Source: Xanthobacteraceae bacterium
Lineage (GTDB): Bacteria > Pseudomonadota > Alphaproteobacteria > Rhizobiales > Xanthobacteraceae
Length of the DNA: 5,695 bases
Assembly (NCBI GenBank): GCA_030039655.1
Contig: JASHVC010000123.1
Span: 1 to 5,695 of the forward strand
Reading direction: 5' to 3'
Positions 5,564-5,695 of the stretch are shown here, in pieces. Positions within the stretch are counted from its first letter, which is position 1. Every line of letters begins with the position of its first letter. Position numbers and translations under genes: made by a program. Under the pieces are notes generated by a model. It saw only the letters and a list, made by a program, of their open reading frames with translations, had not been told where the DNA came from and did no database searches.

Positions 5564-5649
5564 ACTCTGGGGACCAGCCGAAGCCTTATTGATTCTACTG
5601 GATTTGTGGCAGTCGGGCCGGAGCTGACCGTAGAGCGGGCGCGTTCTGG
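5564..5649. other. Region upstream of the sigma-54 promoter
   Basis: These 86 bases would carry the activator-binding site for the sigma-54 promoter. I see no TGT-N10-ACA (NifA) or GCAC-N-GTGC (NtrC) palindrome. A 26-codon plus-strand frame from 5548 (MQGAGQLWGP and on) has no ribosome site and overlaps the promoter, so it is not called. Confidence 0.3.
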
Positions 5650-5695
5650 CTATTTTGCGGGCAGGGTGTTGATCCGCCGGTTCAAAACGGGGTCC
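5650..5695 (-). CDS. Possible C-terminal end of a gene running off the window
   Basis: A minus-strand frame enters from the right edge and reads DPVLNRRINTLPAK before a TAG at 5652-5650. The composition looks like a natural protein C-terminus, but 14 residues cannot identify a family, and chance is a fair alternative. If real, the gene would end about 87 bases before the sigma-54 element on the same strand. Confidence 0.3.
   Translation of the reverse strand, partial: DPVLNRRINTLPAK

Noticed and set aside
5548..5628. 26-codon plus-strand frame MQGAGQLWGP and on
   Set aside because: It is too short, lacks a ribosome site, and its first bases are the sigma-54 promoter on the other strand.
5640..5695. 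Possible left end of an IS21-type insertion sequence
   Set aside because: The GATCCGCCGGTTCAAAA stretch reminded me of repeats near some IS ends, but there is no terminal repeat pair, target duplication or transposase in the window. A gene 3' end explains it as well.

Overview
The window looks like chromosomal DNA of a GC-rich alphaproteobacterium, most likely of the order Hyphomicrobiales (Bradyrhizobium, Rhodopseudomonas or Pseudolabrys type). Reasons: codon use is strongly GC-biased. One short gene matches the NepR anti-sigma pattern and sits behind a perfect GGAAC-N16-CGTT promoter, and the general stress system using both is confined to Alphaproteobacteria. The DUF1499 and MBL-fold proteins also have the form I recall from that group. 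Taxonomy is inferred from these traits, not from a search.

Layout, left to right. Positions 1-114 hold the 3' end of a membrane protein gene (+). It meets head-on, stop codon on stop codon, a cyclase-family metal-dependent hydrolase gene (111-890, -). An 86-bp divergent spacer separates that gene from an ACMSD-type amidohydrolase gene (977-2041, +). Next come two minus-strand genes: an uncharacterised basic 242-aa protein (2081-2809) and, upstream of it, a 76-aa NepR-like gene (2958-3188) with its EcfG-type promoter at 3213-3237. A 333-bp spacer with inverted repeats leads to a DUF1499 membrane protein gene (3522-4421, +). That gene overlaps by 40 bp the convergent gene of an MBL-fold hydrolase (4382-5317, -). 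The last 380 bases hold a compact candidate small-RNA locus on the minus strand: a sigma-54-type -24/-12 element, about 82 nt with two stem-loops, and an intrinsic terminator. The far edge holds a possible C-terminal gene fragment.

How the genes may work together. The cyclase and amidohydrolase are divergent neighbours whose families both act in aromatic or tryptophan catabolism, so a shared degradative role is plausible but unproven. The NepR-like gene would belong to the general stress response, yet no sigma factor (ecfG) or response regulator (phyR) gene lies beside it. The sigma-54-driven transcript would tie the right edge to nitrogen status or another enhancer-dependent signal. It ends before the MBL gene and so looks like a separate unit. 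No CRISPR array, rRNA or tRNA is visible, and no complete mobile element.
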